DNA of 64,000 nucleotides from Bacteroidales bacterium (GTDB lineage Bacteria; Bacteroidota; Bacteroidia; Bacteroidales; G3-4614), in the NCBI GenBank assembly GCA_017521245.1, contig JAFXDI010000001.1:99178-163177 (forward strand), read 5' to 3'. The notes under the pieces were generated by a model. The model worked only from the letters and a program-made list of their open reading frames with translations. It did not search any database and was not told the origin of the DNA. Below are positions 24,800 through 34,118 of this stretch, one piece after another (within the stretch, counting starts at the first letter, position 1; every line of letters starts with the position of its first letter). The position numbers were made by a program, and so were the translations under genes.

Positions 24800-26113
24800 A
24801 TGAACATAGCAGTAGTAGGAACGGGATATGTAGGTTTAGTAAGTGGCACTTGCTTTTCGGAGATGGGTGTTAATGTAACCTGCGTAGATGTTGATAAAAA
24901 TAAGATAGAGGCACTTAAAAATGGTAAAGTGCCTATCTATGAACCGGGCCTTTCAGAGATGGTAATACGTAACCAACGCGAAGGTCGTTTATCGTTTACT
25001 ACTTCGCTGGCAGAGTGCATTGATGATGTTGAGGTAGTTTTTAGTGCCGTAGGAACACCTCCTGATGAAGACGGAAGCGCCGACTTACAATATGTTCTTG
25101 CTGTTGCAAAAACATTTGGAGAGAGCATAAAAAAATACACAGTTCTTGTAACAAAATCAACGGTACCTGTTGGAACAGCGCAAAAGGTAAAAGCCGTAAT
25201 TGAACAAGAATTGGCAAAGCGAGGAGAGCAGATACCCTTTGATGTTGCAAGTAATCCTGAGTTCTTAAAAGAGGGAGCAGCCATAAAAGATTTTATGAGT
25301 CCCGATAGGGTAGTGGTAGGAGTAGAGAGTGACAGAGCAAAAGAGTTGATGACAAAACTCTATCGTCCATTCTTGTTAAATAACTTCCGTGTTATATTTA
25401 CCGATATACCAAGTGCTGAAATGATTAAGTATGCGGCAAACTCAATGTTAGCAACACGAATAAGTTTTATGAATGATATTGCCAACCTATGCGAGTTAGT
25501 AGGAGCGGATGTAAATATGGTGCGTAAAGGAATAGGAAGCGACTCTCGCATTGGAACAAAATTCTTATACCCGGGTTGTGGATATGGAGGTAGTTGTTTT
25601 CCAAAAGATGTAAAGGCTCTTATAAAGACAGCCGAGAGCAAAGGTTACTCAATGGAGGTATTAAAGGCTGTTGAGAGTGTAAACGAGAAGCAAAAACATA
25701 TATTATTTAACAAACTCAATACCTATTTTGGTGGTGAGTTAAAAGGAAAGCATATTGCACTTTGGGGTTTATCGTTTAAACCGGAAACAGATGATATGCG
25801 AGAGGCAACATCTCTTGTAACCATATCACTCTTAAAACAAGCTGGAGCGGTAGTAAAGGTGTATGACCCAGTTGCTATGGATGAGTGTCGTCGCCGTTTA
25901 GGAGAAGATGTTGAATACGCAACAGATATGTACGATACCCTTTTAGATGCTGATGCTCTGCTAATACTAACCGAGTGGAAACAATTTCGCCTACCAAACT
26001 GGCAAGTTGTTAAGCGAGTAATGAGTAATCCTCTAATAATAGATGGCAGGAATATTTATGATTCAGAGGAGTTGATGTCACTTGGTTTTGATTATTATTG
26101 TATAGGAAAATAG
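24800..26113 (+). CDS. ugd: UDP-glucose 6-dehydrogenase
   Basis: A 437-residue enzyme that oxidises UDP-glucose to UDP-glucuronate with two NAD. The Rossmann motif GTGYVGLVSGTCFSEMGV opens the protein, and the central helix and catalytic cysteine are in PGCGYGGSCFPKDVKAL (around residue 260). The carboxy UDP-binding domain has LWGLSFKPETDDMREA. Length and motifs are standard. It supplies uronic acid for the polysaccharide of this locus and is its last gene, followed by a strong hairpin. Its codons are slightly less AT-rich than the glycosyltransferase genes before it, as expected for a core gene. Confidence 0.96.
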   Translation: MNIAVVGTGYVGLVSGTCFSEMGVNVTCVDVDKNKIEALKNGKVPIYEPGLSEMVIRNQREGRLSFTTSLAECIDDVEVVFSAVGTPPDEDGSADLQYVLAVAKTFGESIKKYTVLVTKSTVPVGTAQKVKAVIEQELAKRGEQIPFDVASNPEFLKEGAAIKDFMSPDRVVVGVESDRAKELMTKLYRPFLLNNFRVIFTDIPSAEMIKYAANSMLATRISFMNDIANLCELVGADVNMVRKGIGSDSRIGTKFLYPGCGYGGSCFPKDVKALIKTAESKGYSMEVLKAVESVNEKQKHILFNKLNTYFGGELKGKHIALWGLSFKPETDDMREATSLVTISLLKQAGAVVKVYDPVAMDECRRRLGEDVEYATDMYDTLLDADALLILTEWKQFRLPNWQVVKRVMSNPLIIDGRNIYDSEELMSLGFDYYCIGK

Positions 26114-26142
26114 ATATACTTGATAAGAAAAATTAAAACAAG

Positions 26143-26186
26143 CAATATAAATAAAGGACAGAGTATTCTGTCCTTTATTTATATTG
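26143..26186. terminator. Terminator hairpin after ugd
   Basis: A 20-base-pair perfect stem with a 4-base loop (arms 26143-26162 and 26167-26186, core AAAGGACAGA / TCTGTCCTTT), 29 bases after the ugd stop. It is symmetrical enough to act in both directions. Confidence 0.8.
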
Positions 26187-26249
26187 TATATTGAATAACA
26201 TATCAAAAATAAGTTATTTATATCTCTTTTATAGTATTAAAATATAGAT

Positions 26250-26319
26250 ATAAAAAAAAGAAGCTTGAAATTGTCATAACTGCTCTTTTATGGCGTTACA
26301 CTTGACAATTCAACTTCTT
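26250..26319 (-). terminator. Terminator of the tRNA transcript
   Basis: On the minus strand a 17-19-base stem with two single-base bulges (26303-26319 with 26258-26276) closes a 26-base loop and is followed by a run of eight T. It lies about 110 bases after tRNA-Gly. The trailer between them also folds into an 8-base-pair hairpin (26404-26411 with 26375-26382). Confidence 0.7.
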
Positions 26320-26427
26320 GGGCGAATATATATTGTCATCCTAAATTTGGCGGTCTGTATTACTCTACAAACCTGTGAGAGTGTTTTTCATATTTACCGC
26401 TGTACCCTCACTCGTTTTGGATGTTAG

Positions 26428-26500
26428 AGCGGGAAACGGGGCTCAAACCCGCGACCCTCAGCTTGGAAGGCTGATGCTCTATCAACTGAGCTATTCCCGC
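26428..26500 (-). tRNA. tRNA-Gly (anticodon TCC)
   Basis: A 73-base cloverleaf on the minus strand. Acceptor stem GCGGGAA/TTCCCGC, D-arm with AGCTC...GAGC, anticodon stem TCAGC/GCTGA around loop CTTCCAA (anticodon TCC), and T-arm with GGTTTGAGCC. Discriminator base is T, and CCA is not encoded. Confidence 0.95.
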
Positions 26501-26577
26501 ATTTTTAGTGGAGAAGTTTCCCTTTAACCACTATTAAGGTTTCCCTTAAAAAAAACTGTACTTAAGTACAATCTTTG

Positions 26578-26651
26578 TGATTCCAGCAGGATTCAAACCT
26601 GCAACCTTCTGATCCGTAGTCAGATGCTCTATTCAATTAAGCTATGGAACC
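26578..26651 (-). tRNA. tRNA-Arg (anticodon ACG)
   Basis: A 74-base cloverleaf on the minus strand. Acceptor stem GGTTCCA/TGGAATC (one G-T pair), anticodon stem TCTGA/TCAGA around loop CTACGGA (anticodon ACG, expected to be read as ICG after A34 editing), and T-arm with GGTTTGAATCC. CCA is not encoded. Lies 77 bases upstream of tRNA-Gly on the same strand. Confidence 0.95.
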
Positions 26652-26663
26652 GTTTTCCGAATG

Positions 26664-26694
26664 CAAAAGTACTACAATTTTTTTAATTGGCAAT
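26664..26694 (-). promoter_or_regulatory. Promoter of the tRNA-Arg/tRNA-Gly unit
   Basis: TACTTTTG (26664-26671, minus) with ATTG 19 bases upstream (26691-26694). The -7 box is exact and the -33 box has three of four bases. Start of transcription would be about 6 bases before the mature tRNA-Arg. Confidence 0.65.
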
Positions 26695-26804
26695 ACTTTT
26701 ATTCAACTTTTTTTTAAAATATTTTTTATGTTCTTTCTATATTATTGATTGATAGCGAACTATGATACTACTATGTTTTTCAAAAAGGTTGATAATATAT
26801 TCAT

Positions 26805-28262
26805 TTAATAGCCTCTTTCGGTACGAGAGGCATCAATCCGTAGCAGAATAAATAGTAAAATAGTAAACGACCACAACGAAGAGCCTCCGTATGAGAAGAA
26901 GGGTAGGGGTATTCCAATTACAGGAGATATTCCCAGAACCATTCCAAGATTAATTACTATGTGAAATATAAATATAGATGCAACACAATAACCATAAACT
27001 CTTGCAAAGGCATCGCGTTGTCGTTCTGCCAAAGTAATAATCCTTAATACTAATGAAACGTACAATAAAATTAAGAATGTTGAACCAACAAAACCAAACT
27101 CCTCGCCTACGGTACAGAATATAAAGTCGGTATCCTGCTCAGGTACATATTTAAGTTTTGTTTGTGTTCCCGATAAGTATCCTTTGCCAAAGAAACCTCC
27201 GGAGCCAATTGCTATTTTAGATTGGTTTACATTATAACCCACTCCTCGTGGATCATCTTCCATACCAAACGAAACCTTTATTCTTGATTGTTGGTGAGGT
27301 TCCAATACATTATTAAACATGTAATTTACTGATAGCATAAAAAGTATTGATGCCACAGCAATACCTATTGGTAAAAGTAGTTTTGTTGTGTTTGTCTTAA
27401 CAGATAGAATAAAGGTGTATATTGATGTAGCCAAAATCATTGCATACAAAGCATATTCCCAATTTACAGGAGTAAATATGTTTATAATTCCAGTGATCAA
27501 TGCAATAGAGGAGCATATTATAAGCATATTTCTAAACGTTCCACGCTTCTTATATCTCAATGTTGTCATCATTACCAATACTCCTAATATTAAGATTAGT
27601 ACCAATAAATCACCAACGCAAGTTATCCCCCAGAATGTTTCGGCATATTTAAGAGCCAATATAAAATATGTAATAGAGCCAACTCCTGTCAAAAGAATTA
27701 GTCCCGACATTCCCTCTCTGAAAAGAACTAACGTAAATGCTAAATATACGAGAGCCGATCCTGTCTCTCTCTGAAGTATTATTATCAAAGCAGGAACTAC
27801 AATAAGCAATATTGCCTTAACAAGATTTGATAAATTTTTGAGTGTAAAGTTATATGCACTTATAAACCGAGCAAGGCATAATGCTACTGTAAATTTCGAA
27901 AACTCAGCAGGTTGTACCCTTACAGGTCCAAGAACAATCCACGAGTGTGAGCCTTTTACATTTGGAGCAATAAATATGGTTAATATCAGTATAAATATAG
28001 TTAAGGCATATAGGGGATAGGCGTATGCTTCAAATTTGCGATGATCTATTGATAATATACCAAAAGCCAAAATTGTAGTAAGTCCCATCCATAAAAGTTG
28101 CTTACCGGCACGGCTATCCATGCTAAAAATTGATGTGTCATCAAAGTTATAACTTGCGGCATAGATGGTAACCCAGCCCCATAAGACCAGTATTATATAG
28201 AGAACCAACGTAGGTTTGTCAATTTGTGACAATATGTTTATGTTAGTGTTTCTTGACGCCAC
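26805..28262 (-). CDS. rodA: Rod shape-determining glycosyltransferase RodA
   Basis: A 485-residue SEDS-family peptidoglycan polymerase with about ten membrane spans. Family motifs are VQPAEFSKFTVAL, the long periplasmic loop with the essential DPRGVGYNVNQSKIAIGSGGFFGKG, DTDFIFCTVGEEFGFVG, and the closing GIPLPFFSYGGSS. It makes glycan strands during cell elongation together with PBP2. Longer than E. coli RodA (370 residues) because of an extra membrane region in the middle, seen in many Bacteroidota. It overlaps the end of the PBP2 gene by 20 bases and is last in the operon. Confidence 0.95.
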   Translation of the reverse strand: MASRNTNINILSQIDKPTLVLYIILVLWGWVTIYAASYNFDDTSIFSMDSRAGKQLLWMGLTTILAFGILSIDHRKFEAYAYPLYALTIFILILTIFIAPNVKGSHSWIVLGPVRVQPAEFSKFTVALCLARFISAYNFTLKNLSNLVKAILLIVVPALIIILQRETGSALVYLAFTLVLFREGMSGLILLTGVGSITYFILALKYAETFWGITCVGDLLVLILILGVLVMMTTLRYKKRGTFRNMLIICSSIALITGIINIFTPVNWEYALYAMILATSIYTFILSVKTNTTKLLLPIGIAVASILFMLSVNYMFNNVLEPHQQSRIKVSFGMEDDPRGVGYNVNQSKIAIGSGGFFGKGYLSGTQTKLKYVPEQDTDFIFCTVGEEFGFVGSTFLILLYVSLVLRIITLAERQRDAFARVYGYCVASIFIFHIVINLGMVLGISPVIGIPLPFFSYGGSSLWSFTILLFILLRIDASRTERGY

Positions 28263-30105
28263 TGTAAATAATTGTGTTTGAGTTAGCCATTCTCTCTTCT
28301 AATGGTTTGCGGTCTGTTGCAATAGTGTCGTTTAGGAACTTCTCCATCATTAAACTGCCTATTGGAACTGCGTATGTTGCACCAAAACCTGCGTTCTCAA
28401 CATATACCGCTATAGCAATTTTAGGATTGTTTTTAGGAGCAAATCCCATAAATGCTGAGTGGTCTCTACCATGAGGGTTTTGTGCAGTACCGGTCTTACC
28501 ACAAACATCTACTCCTTCAATCTCTCCTATGCGGCATGTTCCGTCAGTTACAGCCATACGCATACCCTCAACAATATCTTCATAGTATTTACTTTCAACC
28601 ATTGTGGTGTGGCGTTTAGTGTATATAGAGTCAATTTCAGAGTCTTGTATCTGCTTTACAACGTGAGGGGTATAATAGTAACCACGGTTGGCGATAGTCG
28701 CAGATAGGTTGGCAATCTGTAAAGGAGTTGCTAACACCTCGCCCTGACCAATAGATACTGAAATTATAGTTAGTGCCTTCCAGCGTCCTTTTCTGTAATA
28801 CTTGTCGTAATATTCGCTATTGGGTATAAAACCACGTTTCTCTCCGGGTAGGTCAACACCTAATTTATAACCATATCCCATTGAAACCATATAGTCTTTC
28901 CATAGAGTAAATGCCTCATCTGTACGTTCATATTTTGTTCTGTTGTCGAGCATTGCCTTAAATCCGTAGCAGAAATATGCGTTGCACGATGTTGCTAATG
29001 CAGGTTTCATAGCAATAGGGGCACTGTGAGGGTGACATCCCACTTTAAGCCTTCCTGAGATAAATCCTCCATGACAAGGGTATGATGTAGATGGTTTTAT
29101 GATGCCCTCTTGTAAGAATATTAACGATTGAGTTGGTTTAAAAGTAGAGCCGGGAGGATATGTTCCCATGATAGTCCTGTCGTACAAAGGTTTATATTTG
29201 TCTTTTACAAGTTTTGCATAGTTTTTACCTCTTTCTCTACCAACCAGTGATGAGGGTTTGTATGTAGGAGCAGATACCATAGCCAATATCTCTCCGGTAG
29301 ATGGCTCAATGGCAACTATTGCACCAATTTTATTTTGCATCAAATACTCTCCGTATGCCTGAAGTTCGGCATCAATAGAGAGTGTTAAGTTTTTGCCCGA
29401 TACAGGTGCTTCGTTATATTTACCATTCTCATACTCTCCCTTAATTCTACCCTTTGAGTCGCGAAGAAGAATTTCAATACCCTTCTCTCCACGAAGATAT
29501 TTCTCATACGATTTCTCAATACCCAAGTCGCCAGTATAGTCTCCTGATTTGTAGTATGAGTCATTCTCAATATCCGATGAGGAAACCTCTCTGATATTGC
29601 CTAAAAGAGAACCGGCAATGTCATATTTATATTCTCTGATAACCCTGTTCTGAACATATATACCGGTGAACTTATACAAAACCTCTTGAAGTCTTCCGTA
29701 CTCCTCAGCCGACATTTGAGATATTAAAAGTTGCGGAGTATATGATGAATAACTTGGATTGTAGCGTCTATCCTTCATTCTCTTTACCTTTTGTTCAAAC
29801 TCCTCTTTTGTAATATCTATTGCATTACAAAAAGCCAAAGTATCAAACTCCTTAACTTCGCGTGGAATCATCATCACATCGTAAGCCGATTGATTATAAA
29901 CCATCAAACGTCCCTCTCTGTCATAAATCATACCTCTTGACGGATATTGAACCTTTTTCAGAAAAGCATTGCCCTCGGCAAAACGCCTATAATCGGTATC
30001 AACTATTTGTAGCATAAATAGTCGAACAATATATATAATGGCAATAACAACAATAAATCCGCCAATAATATATTTCCTCTTTTCAAGATTGTAGTCCTTT
30101 CTCAT
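28243..30105 (-). CDS. mrdA: Penicillin-binding protein 2 (elongation transpeptidase)
   Basis: A 620-residue class B PBP. One amino-terminal membrane helix (IIGGFIVVIAIIYIVRLFML) is followed by the dimerisation domain with PSRGMIYDREGRLMVYN. The transpeptidase domain has the active-site Ser in PPGSTFKP (about residue 319), the SxN motif as TSCN, and KTG in VCGKTGTAQNPHG. It cross-links peptidoglycan made by RodA. A 4-base overlap joins it to mreD. Confidence 0.96.
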   Translation of the reverse strand: MRKDYNLEKRKYIIGGFIVVIAIIYIVRLFMLQIVDTDYRRFAEGNAFLKKVQYPSRGMIYDREGRLMVYNQSAYDVMMIPREVKEFDTLAFCNAIDITKEEFEQKVKRMKDRRYNPSYSSYTPQLLISQMSAEEYGRLQEVLYKFTGIYVQNRVIREYKYDIAGSLLGNIREVSSSDIENDSYYKSGDYTGDLGIEKSYEKYLRGEKGIEILLRDSKGRIKGEYENGKYNEAPVSGKNLTLSIDAELQAYGEYLMQNKIGAIVAIEPSTGEILAMVSAPTYKPSSLVGRERGKNYAKLVKDKYKPLYDRTIMGTYPPGSTFKPTQSLIFLQEGIIKPSTSYPCHGGFISGRLKVGCHPHSAPIAMKPALATSCNAYFCYGFKAMLDNRTKYERTDEAFTLWKDYMVSMGYGYKLGVDLPGEKRGFIPNSEYYDKYYRKGRWKALTIISVSIGQGEVLATPLQIANLSATIANRGYYYTPHVVKQIQDSEIDSIYTKRHTTMVESKYYEDIVEGMRMAVTDGTCRIGEIEGVDVCGKTGTAQNPHGRDHSAFMGFAPKNNPKIAIAVYVENAGFGATYAVPIGSLMMEKFLNDTIATDRKPLEERMANSNTIIYSGVKKH

Positions 30106-30614
30106 CTTTTCTCTTTAAGAATATACTCTGCACACATAATCATTATGTAAGTAAACAGAGTGCTGGTTACTATCTTAAGTATAAGATGGAGAGGGGAGTA
30201 TAGTGAAAACGATTGAACTATAAATACTAAGGCAGAGAATGTAAATGCTGTAATAAGGGCATACACTGTAAATGGAGCAGTACCCAATGTCCTTATTGAA
30301 GGGTACATTGTTCCATAGTCATCCTCATGTTGTAAAACCAAAGTAATGAAAGGTCTTCGCATAAAAGCTGTGACAACTGACGATAATGTATATACCCCGG
30401 GTGTTGAGAAAAACATATCTATTGTAAGTCCCATAGCAAAAGCAACGGTCATAACAATATTGGGAGAGGTAGAAACAGGAAGTTTCATTATTAGATATAA
30501 AAATAAAAATGGTGTAGCAACACCCCATAATGCAATGTTGCTAAGTAAGGTTACTTGCAAAATAATCAATACAACTGCAAGTATAAAATAATATCCTACT
30601 GTAACCCTTTTCAT
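30102..30614 (-). CDS. mreD: Rod shape-determining protein MreD
   Basis: A 170-residue protein with five to six membrane spans, in the fixed place between mreC and mrdA. Sequence conservation in MreD is low; the call uses size, hydrophobicity and the 4-base overlaps with both neighbours. It belongs to the elongasome in the inner membrane. The pattern GLTIDMFFSTPGVYTLSSV agrees with the family's central G-x-x-x-D region. Confidence 0.88.
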   Translation of the reverse strand: MKRVTVGYYFILAVVLIILQVTLLSNIALWGVATPFLFLYLIMKLPVSTSPNIVMTVAFAMGLTIDMFFSTPGVYTLSSVVTAFMRRPFITLVLQHEDDYGTMYPSIRTLGTAPFTVYALITAFTFSALVFIVQSFSLYSPLHLILKIVTSTLFTYIMIMCAEYILKEKR

Positions 30615-31444
30615 TTTGCTTTTAATAACTCTTGTTCTTCTCTCTCTATGTTGTCAATAATGCAAACATCTCCTAGTTTAAAGTAGTCAGTAGATAGTTT
30701 AACTTTTATAGCATTAAAGTTGTCGTTCTTCTGACGTGATGACTCCTCAACTGTTCCAATCATCAAACCTTCGGGAAACACAGAAGAGTATCCACTTGTT
30801 ATAATAGTGTCGCCTCTCTCAAACTCAACGTGTCGAGGTAACTCTTCAAGGATAGCATATTCTGCCGATTTGCCATCCCATATTAAAGAGCCAAAATAGC
30901 CGCTATTTTTAAGTTTGCAACTCAATCTTAATTTGGGATTGAGAATTGAAATTACCAAAGAGTAATTATCAGATACTGTGCTTATGATACCAACAACACC
31001 CGAGCGGTTTATCACACCCATTCCCTCTTTAATGCCGTCAACTAAACCTCTGTTTATAGTTATGTAGTTGTGTGCATTAGTAGTTGTAACATTCACAGGA
31101 CGGGCAATCCCAATAAGTTTGTTCTTTTGAATAAGCCCTTTTGAGTATTCCTCAATATTGCTCTCTTCGTTTATTTGTTCAATCTCCTCTTTTAGTAGCG
31201 ATAGTTGTAATTGTAGTTCACTATTGCTTTGTTGTAGTTCGGTATTGATTTCTCTTAACCCAATATATCCGGTAATATTATCTATTATTGAGTAGTATCT
31301 ACCGGCAACAGCATTTGCCGAATTAAAATAGACACTCTCTTGGTATGGGTTAAAACGCAACAACAGTATAATCGATATTGTAACATAAATTACAAATACG
31401 AATATACTGCTATGTGCTATTATAAAATCAATCAACCTGCGCAT
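30611..31444 (-). CDS. mreC: Rod shape-determining protein MreC
   Basis: A 277-residue protein with one amino-terminal membrane helix, a coiled coil (about residues 65-100, LQQSNSELQLQLSLLKEEIEQ) and a periplasmic double beta-barrel with INRGLVDGIKEGMGVINRSGVVG, the MreC signature. It couples MreB to PBP2/RodA. It starts 19 bases after the end of mreB and overlaps mreD by 4 bases. Confidence 0.95.
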   Translation of the reverse strand: MRRLIDFIIAHSSIFVFVIYVTISIILLLRFNPYQESVYFNSANAVAGRYYSIIDNITGYIGLREINTELQQSNSELQLQLSLLKEEIEQINEESNIEEYSKGLIQKNKLIGIARPVNVTTTNAHNYITINRGLVDGIKEGMGVINRSGVVGIISTVSDNYSLVISILNPKLRLSCKLKNSGYFGSLIWDGKSAEYAILEELPRHVEFERGDTIITSGYSSVFPEGLMIGTVEESSRQKNDNFNAIKVKLSTDYFKLGDVCIIDNIEREEQELLKAK

Positions 31445-31463
31445 ATCGCAATATTAGAGCCGA

Positions 31464-32483
31464 TTATCGCATTAAGAAGTTGAAACGGTCAATGTTCTTC
31501 AAGGCAATACCAGTACCTTTTGCAACCGAGTGTAATGGATCCTCTGCAATGTGGAATGGAATACCAATCTTGTCGGTTAGACGTTTGTCCAAACCTCTTA
31601 GTAATGCACCACCACCTGCAAGATAAACTCCGTTTCTTACAATGTCGGCATACAACTCAGGAGGAGTTTGTTCCAATGCGCTCAAAACAGCGGCCTCAAT
31701 TTTTGAAATTGATTTTTCAAGGCAGTGAGCAATCTCTTGATAGTTTACAGGAACCTCCATAGGAAGAGCGGTCATTCTGTTTGGACCATGAACAATGAAG
31801 TCTTCTGGTGGGTTATCCAACTCAGTTAAAACCGAGCCAACGTTTATTTTAATCTCTTCGGCAGTTCTCTCACCAACACGAACATTGTGTTGACGGCTCA
31901 TATAGTCTTGAATATCAGAAGTTAGGTCATCGCCTGCAATACGTATTGATTTGTTTGACACAATACCTCCTAATGAAATAACAGCAATCTCGGTAGTACC
32001 ACCACCTATATCAACAATCATATTTCCTTGTGGAGCCTCAACATCCAAACCAATACCAATAGCCGCAGCCATAGGTTCGTATATCATATATACATCTCTA
32101 CCTCCGGCGTGTTCGGCAGAGTCACGTACTGCACGAATCTCAACCTCAGTACTTCCCGAAGGGATACATACTACCATTCTTAATGAAGGAGCAAACCAGT
32201 GTTTGTGTGTATCAACCTTCTTAATCATTCCGCGAATCATTTGCTCAGCTGCATAGAAGTCGGCAATCACACCATCGCGTAATGGACGTATAGTGGTAAT
32301 GTTGGGGTGGGTCTTTCCGTGCATTTTGCGCGCAACCTCACCAACGGCAATAAGTTTGTCTGTTCTTTTATCCAAAGCAACCACCGAAGGCTCATCAACA
32401 ATCACTTTGCCGTTTTTTATAATAATTGTGTTGGCTGTACCCAAGTCAATAGCCAACTCTTGTGTAAATGAAAATAGTCCCAT
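31464..32483 (-). CDS. mreB: Actin-like rod shape protein MreB
   Basis: A 339-residue actin-family ATPase. Phosphate loop 1 is IDLGTANTIIIKNG, phosphate loop 2 is MIVDIGGGTTEIAVIS, and the adenosine motif is GVYLAGGGALLRGLD. It forms filaments under the inner membrane that guide cell-wall elongation. Very high family conservation. Placed 3 bases after purH, which is the usual arrangement in Bacteroidales. Confidence 0.98.
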   Translation of the reverse strand: MGLFSFTQELAIDLGTANTIIIKNGKVIVDEPSVVALDKRTDKLIAVGEVARKMHGKTHPNITTIRPLRDGVIADFYAAEQMIRGMIKKVDTHKHWFAPSLRMVVCIPSGSTEVEIRAVRDSAEHAGGRDVYMIYEPMAAAIGIGLDVEAPQGNMIVDIGGGTTEIAVISLGGIVSNKSIRIAGDDLTSDIQDYMSRQHNVRVGERTAEEIKINVGSVLTELDNPPEDFIVHGPNRMTALPMEVPVNYQEIAHCLEKSISKIEAAVLSALEQTPPELYADIVRNGVYLAGGGALLRGLDKRLTDKIGIPFHIAEDPLHSVAKGTGIALKNIDRFNFLMR

Positions 32484-32486
32484 TTT

Positions 32487-34010
32487 TTAGTGTTTAAAGT
32501 GGCGAACGCCAGTAAATACCATTGCAATGTCGTTATTGTTGCAATATTCAATAGTTTCGTTGTCTCTAACTGAACCACCGGGTTGAATTACGGTATCAAT
32601 ACCCTCGTTGTGAGCAATCTCTACACAGTCAGCAAAGGGAAAGAAAGCATCCGAAGCCATAACAGAACCGTTAAGGTTAAATCCAAATGATTTTGCTTTC
32701 TCAATAGCGTGACGTAATGAATCAACGCGAGAAGTTTGTCCAACACCGCTTGCATAAAGTTGTTTTCCTTTTGCCAAAACAATAGCGTTAGATTTGCTAT
32801 GTTTTACAATTTTATTAGCAAATAGTAAGTCTTCAACCTCTTCAGGAGAAACGGCTTTGTTTGTAACTTGTTTCAACTCTTCAGGTAACTCAACTTTTAA
32901 GTCACGCTCTTGCATAAGCACACCATTCAATAGTGAACGATATTGAACTTTTGCATCAATACCTCTCTTTTGAATAAGGATGATACGGTTTTTCTTTTGT
33001 TTTAAAATATCTAAAGCCTCTGCGGTGTACGAAGGAGCAATAATAATTTCAAAGAAAAGTTTATTAACCTCTTCAGCAGTAGCAGCATCAACCTCAGCAT
33101 TTGCTATTAATACACCACCGAATGCCGAAACAGGATCTCCTGCAAGAGCACACTTCCAAGCCTCAAGAAGAGTGGGGCGAGAAGCCAATCCGCAAGCGTT
33201 GTTGTGTTTAAGAATTGCGAAGGTGGTCTCATCAAATTCTGAAATCAAACTTACGGCAGCATCAATATCCAACAAGTTATTGTAAGAAATCTCTTTACCA
33301 TGAATTTGTTCAAACATTTCGTTGAAGTTACCAAAGAACGCTCCTTTTTGGTGAGGGTTTTCGCCATAACGCAACGATTTAGCATTGTCAGCAGCAGCTC
33401 TGAAAGCCGATTGCTCACCACCATCAAAGTAGTTGAAGATAGCAGAATCGTACGAAGAAGAAACCGCAAATGCCTCTTTGGCAAACCAGCGACGCTCCTC
33501 TAATGTTGAGGCTGCACCGTTTTTGTTAAGCATCTCCATTAAGGGAGCATATTGTCCTTTTGATGCAACAATTACAACATCGTTATAGTTTTTTGCTGCA
33601 CCTCTGATTAGAGAAATTCCACCAATATCAATTTTCTCAATAATATCAGCATCGCTTGCTCCCGATGCCACAGTCTCTTCAAAAGGATACAAATCCACAA
33701 TAACAAGATCAATCTCTTCAATACCATATTGTTGAGCTTGTTGCATATCTTGTTCAAGGTTGCGGCGGCAAAGAATACCACCAAAAATAGCAGGGTGCAA
33801 GGTTTTAACGCGACCACCAAAAATAGATGGATATGTAGTTAATTGCTCTACTGGAGTACATTCAATACCTAATGACTCAATAAATTTTTGAGTACCACCA
33901 GTTGAGATAAATTTAACACCTTCAGCGTCTAGCTTTTTAATAATCTCGTCTAATCCGTCTTTGTAAAATACGGATACTAATGCTGTTTTAATTTTTTTAG
34001 TCTCTATCAT
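32487..34010 (-). CDS. purH: Bifunctional AICAR transformylase / IMP cyclohydrolase
   Basis: A 507-residue enzyme for the last two steps of IMP synthesis. The amino MGS-like cyclohydrolase domain has ALVSVFYKDGLDEI, FISTGGTQKFIES and GGRVKTLHPAIFGGIL. The transformylase domain carries SLRYGENPHQKGAFFG, KHNNACGLA and a closing DAFFPFADCVEIA. The ATG at 34008-34010 (MIETKKIK) is chosen over one 18 bases upstream because it matches the family start and because a -7 box at 34033-34040 would start the mRNA near the upstream codon. It heads the mre operon. Confidence 0.95.
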   Translation of the reverse strand: MIETKKIKTALVSVFYKDGLDEIIKKLDAEGVKFISTGGTQKFIESLGIECTPVEQLTTYPSIFGGRVKTLHPAIFGGILCRRNLEQDMQQAQQYGIEEIDLVIVDLYPFEETVASGASDADIIEKIDIGGISLIRGAAKNYNDVVIVASKGQYAPLMEMLNKNGAASTLEERRWFAKEAFAVSSSYDSAIFNYFDGGEQSAFRAAADNAKSLRYGENPHQKGAFFGNFNEMFEQIHGKEISYNNLLDIDAAVSLISEFDETTFAILKHNNACGLASRPTLLEAWKCALAGDPVSAFGGVLIANAEVDAATAEEVNKLFFEIIIAPSYTAEALDILKQKKNRIILIQKRGIDAKVQYRSLLNGVLMQERDLKVELPEELKQVTNKAVSPEEVEDLLFANKIVKHSKSNAIVLAKGKQLYASGVGQTSRVDSLRHAIEKAKSFGFNLNGSVMASDAFFPFADCVEIAHNEGIDTVIQPGGSVRDNETIEYCNNNDIAMVFTGVRHFKH

Positions 34011-34032
34011 AGTAAAAAGAATTTTCAAACTA

Positions 34033-34040
34033 CAAATTTA
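34033..34040 (-). promoter_or_regulatory. Candidate -7 element of the purH-mre operon
   Basis: TAAATTTG on the minus strand, 22 bases before the chosen purH ATG. No good -33 element is seen. It implies a short leader and supports the downstream start codon. Confidence 0.5.
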
Positions 34041-34118
34041 GAAAATAATCTCTACTTTCCCTCATATTTTGAAAGAAAGTTTTAAACAATATAATCTATC
34101 AATTTTTTGAGAGAAAAG

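Noticed and set aside
26557-26570. Palindrome TGTACTTAAGTACA between the tRNA genes as an operator
   Set aside because: It lies in the spacer of the tRNA transcript, away from the promoter; a processing site or chance in AT-rich DNA is more likely.
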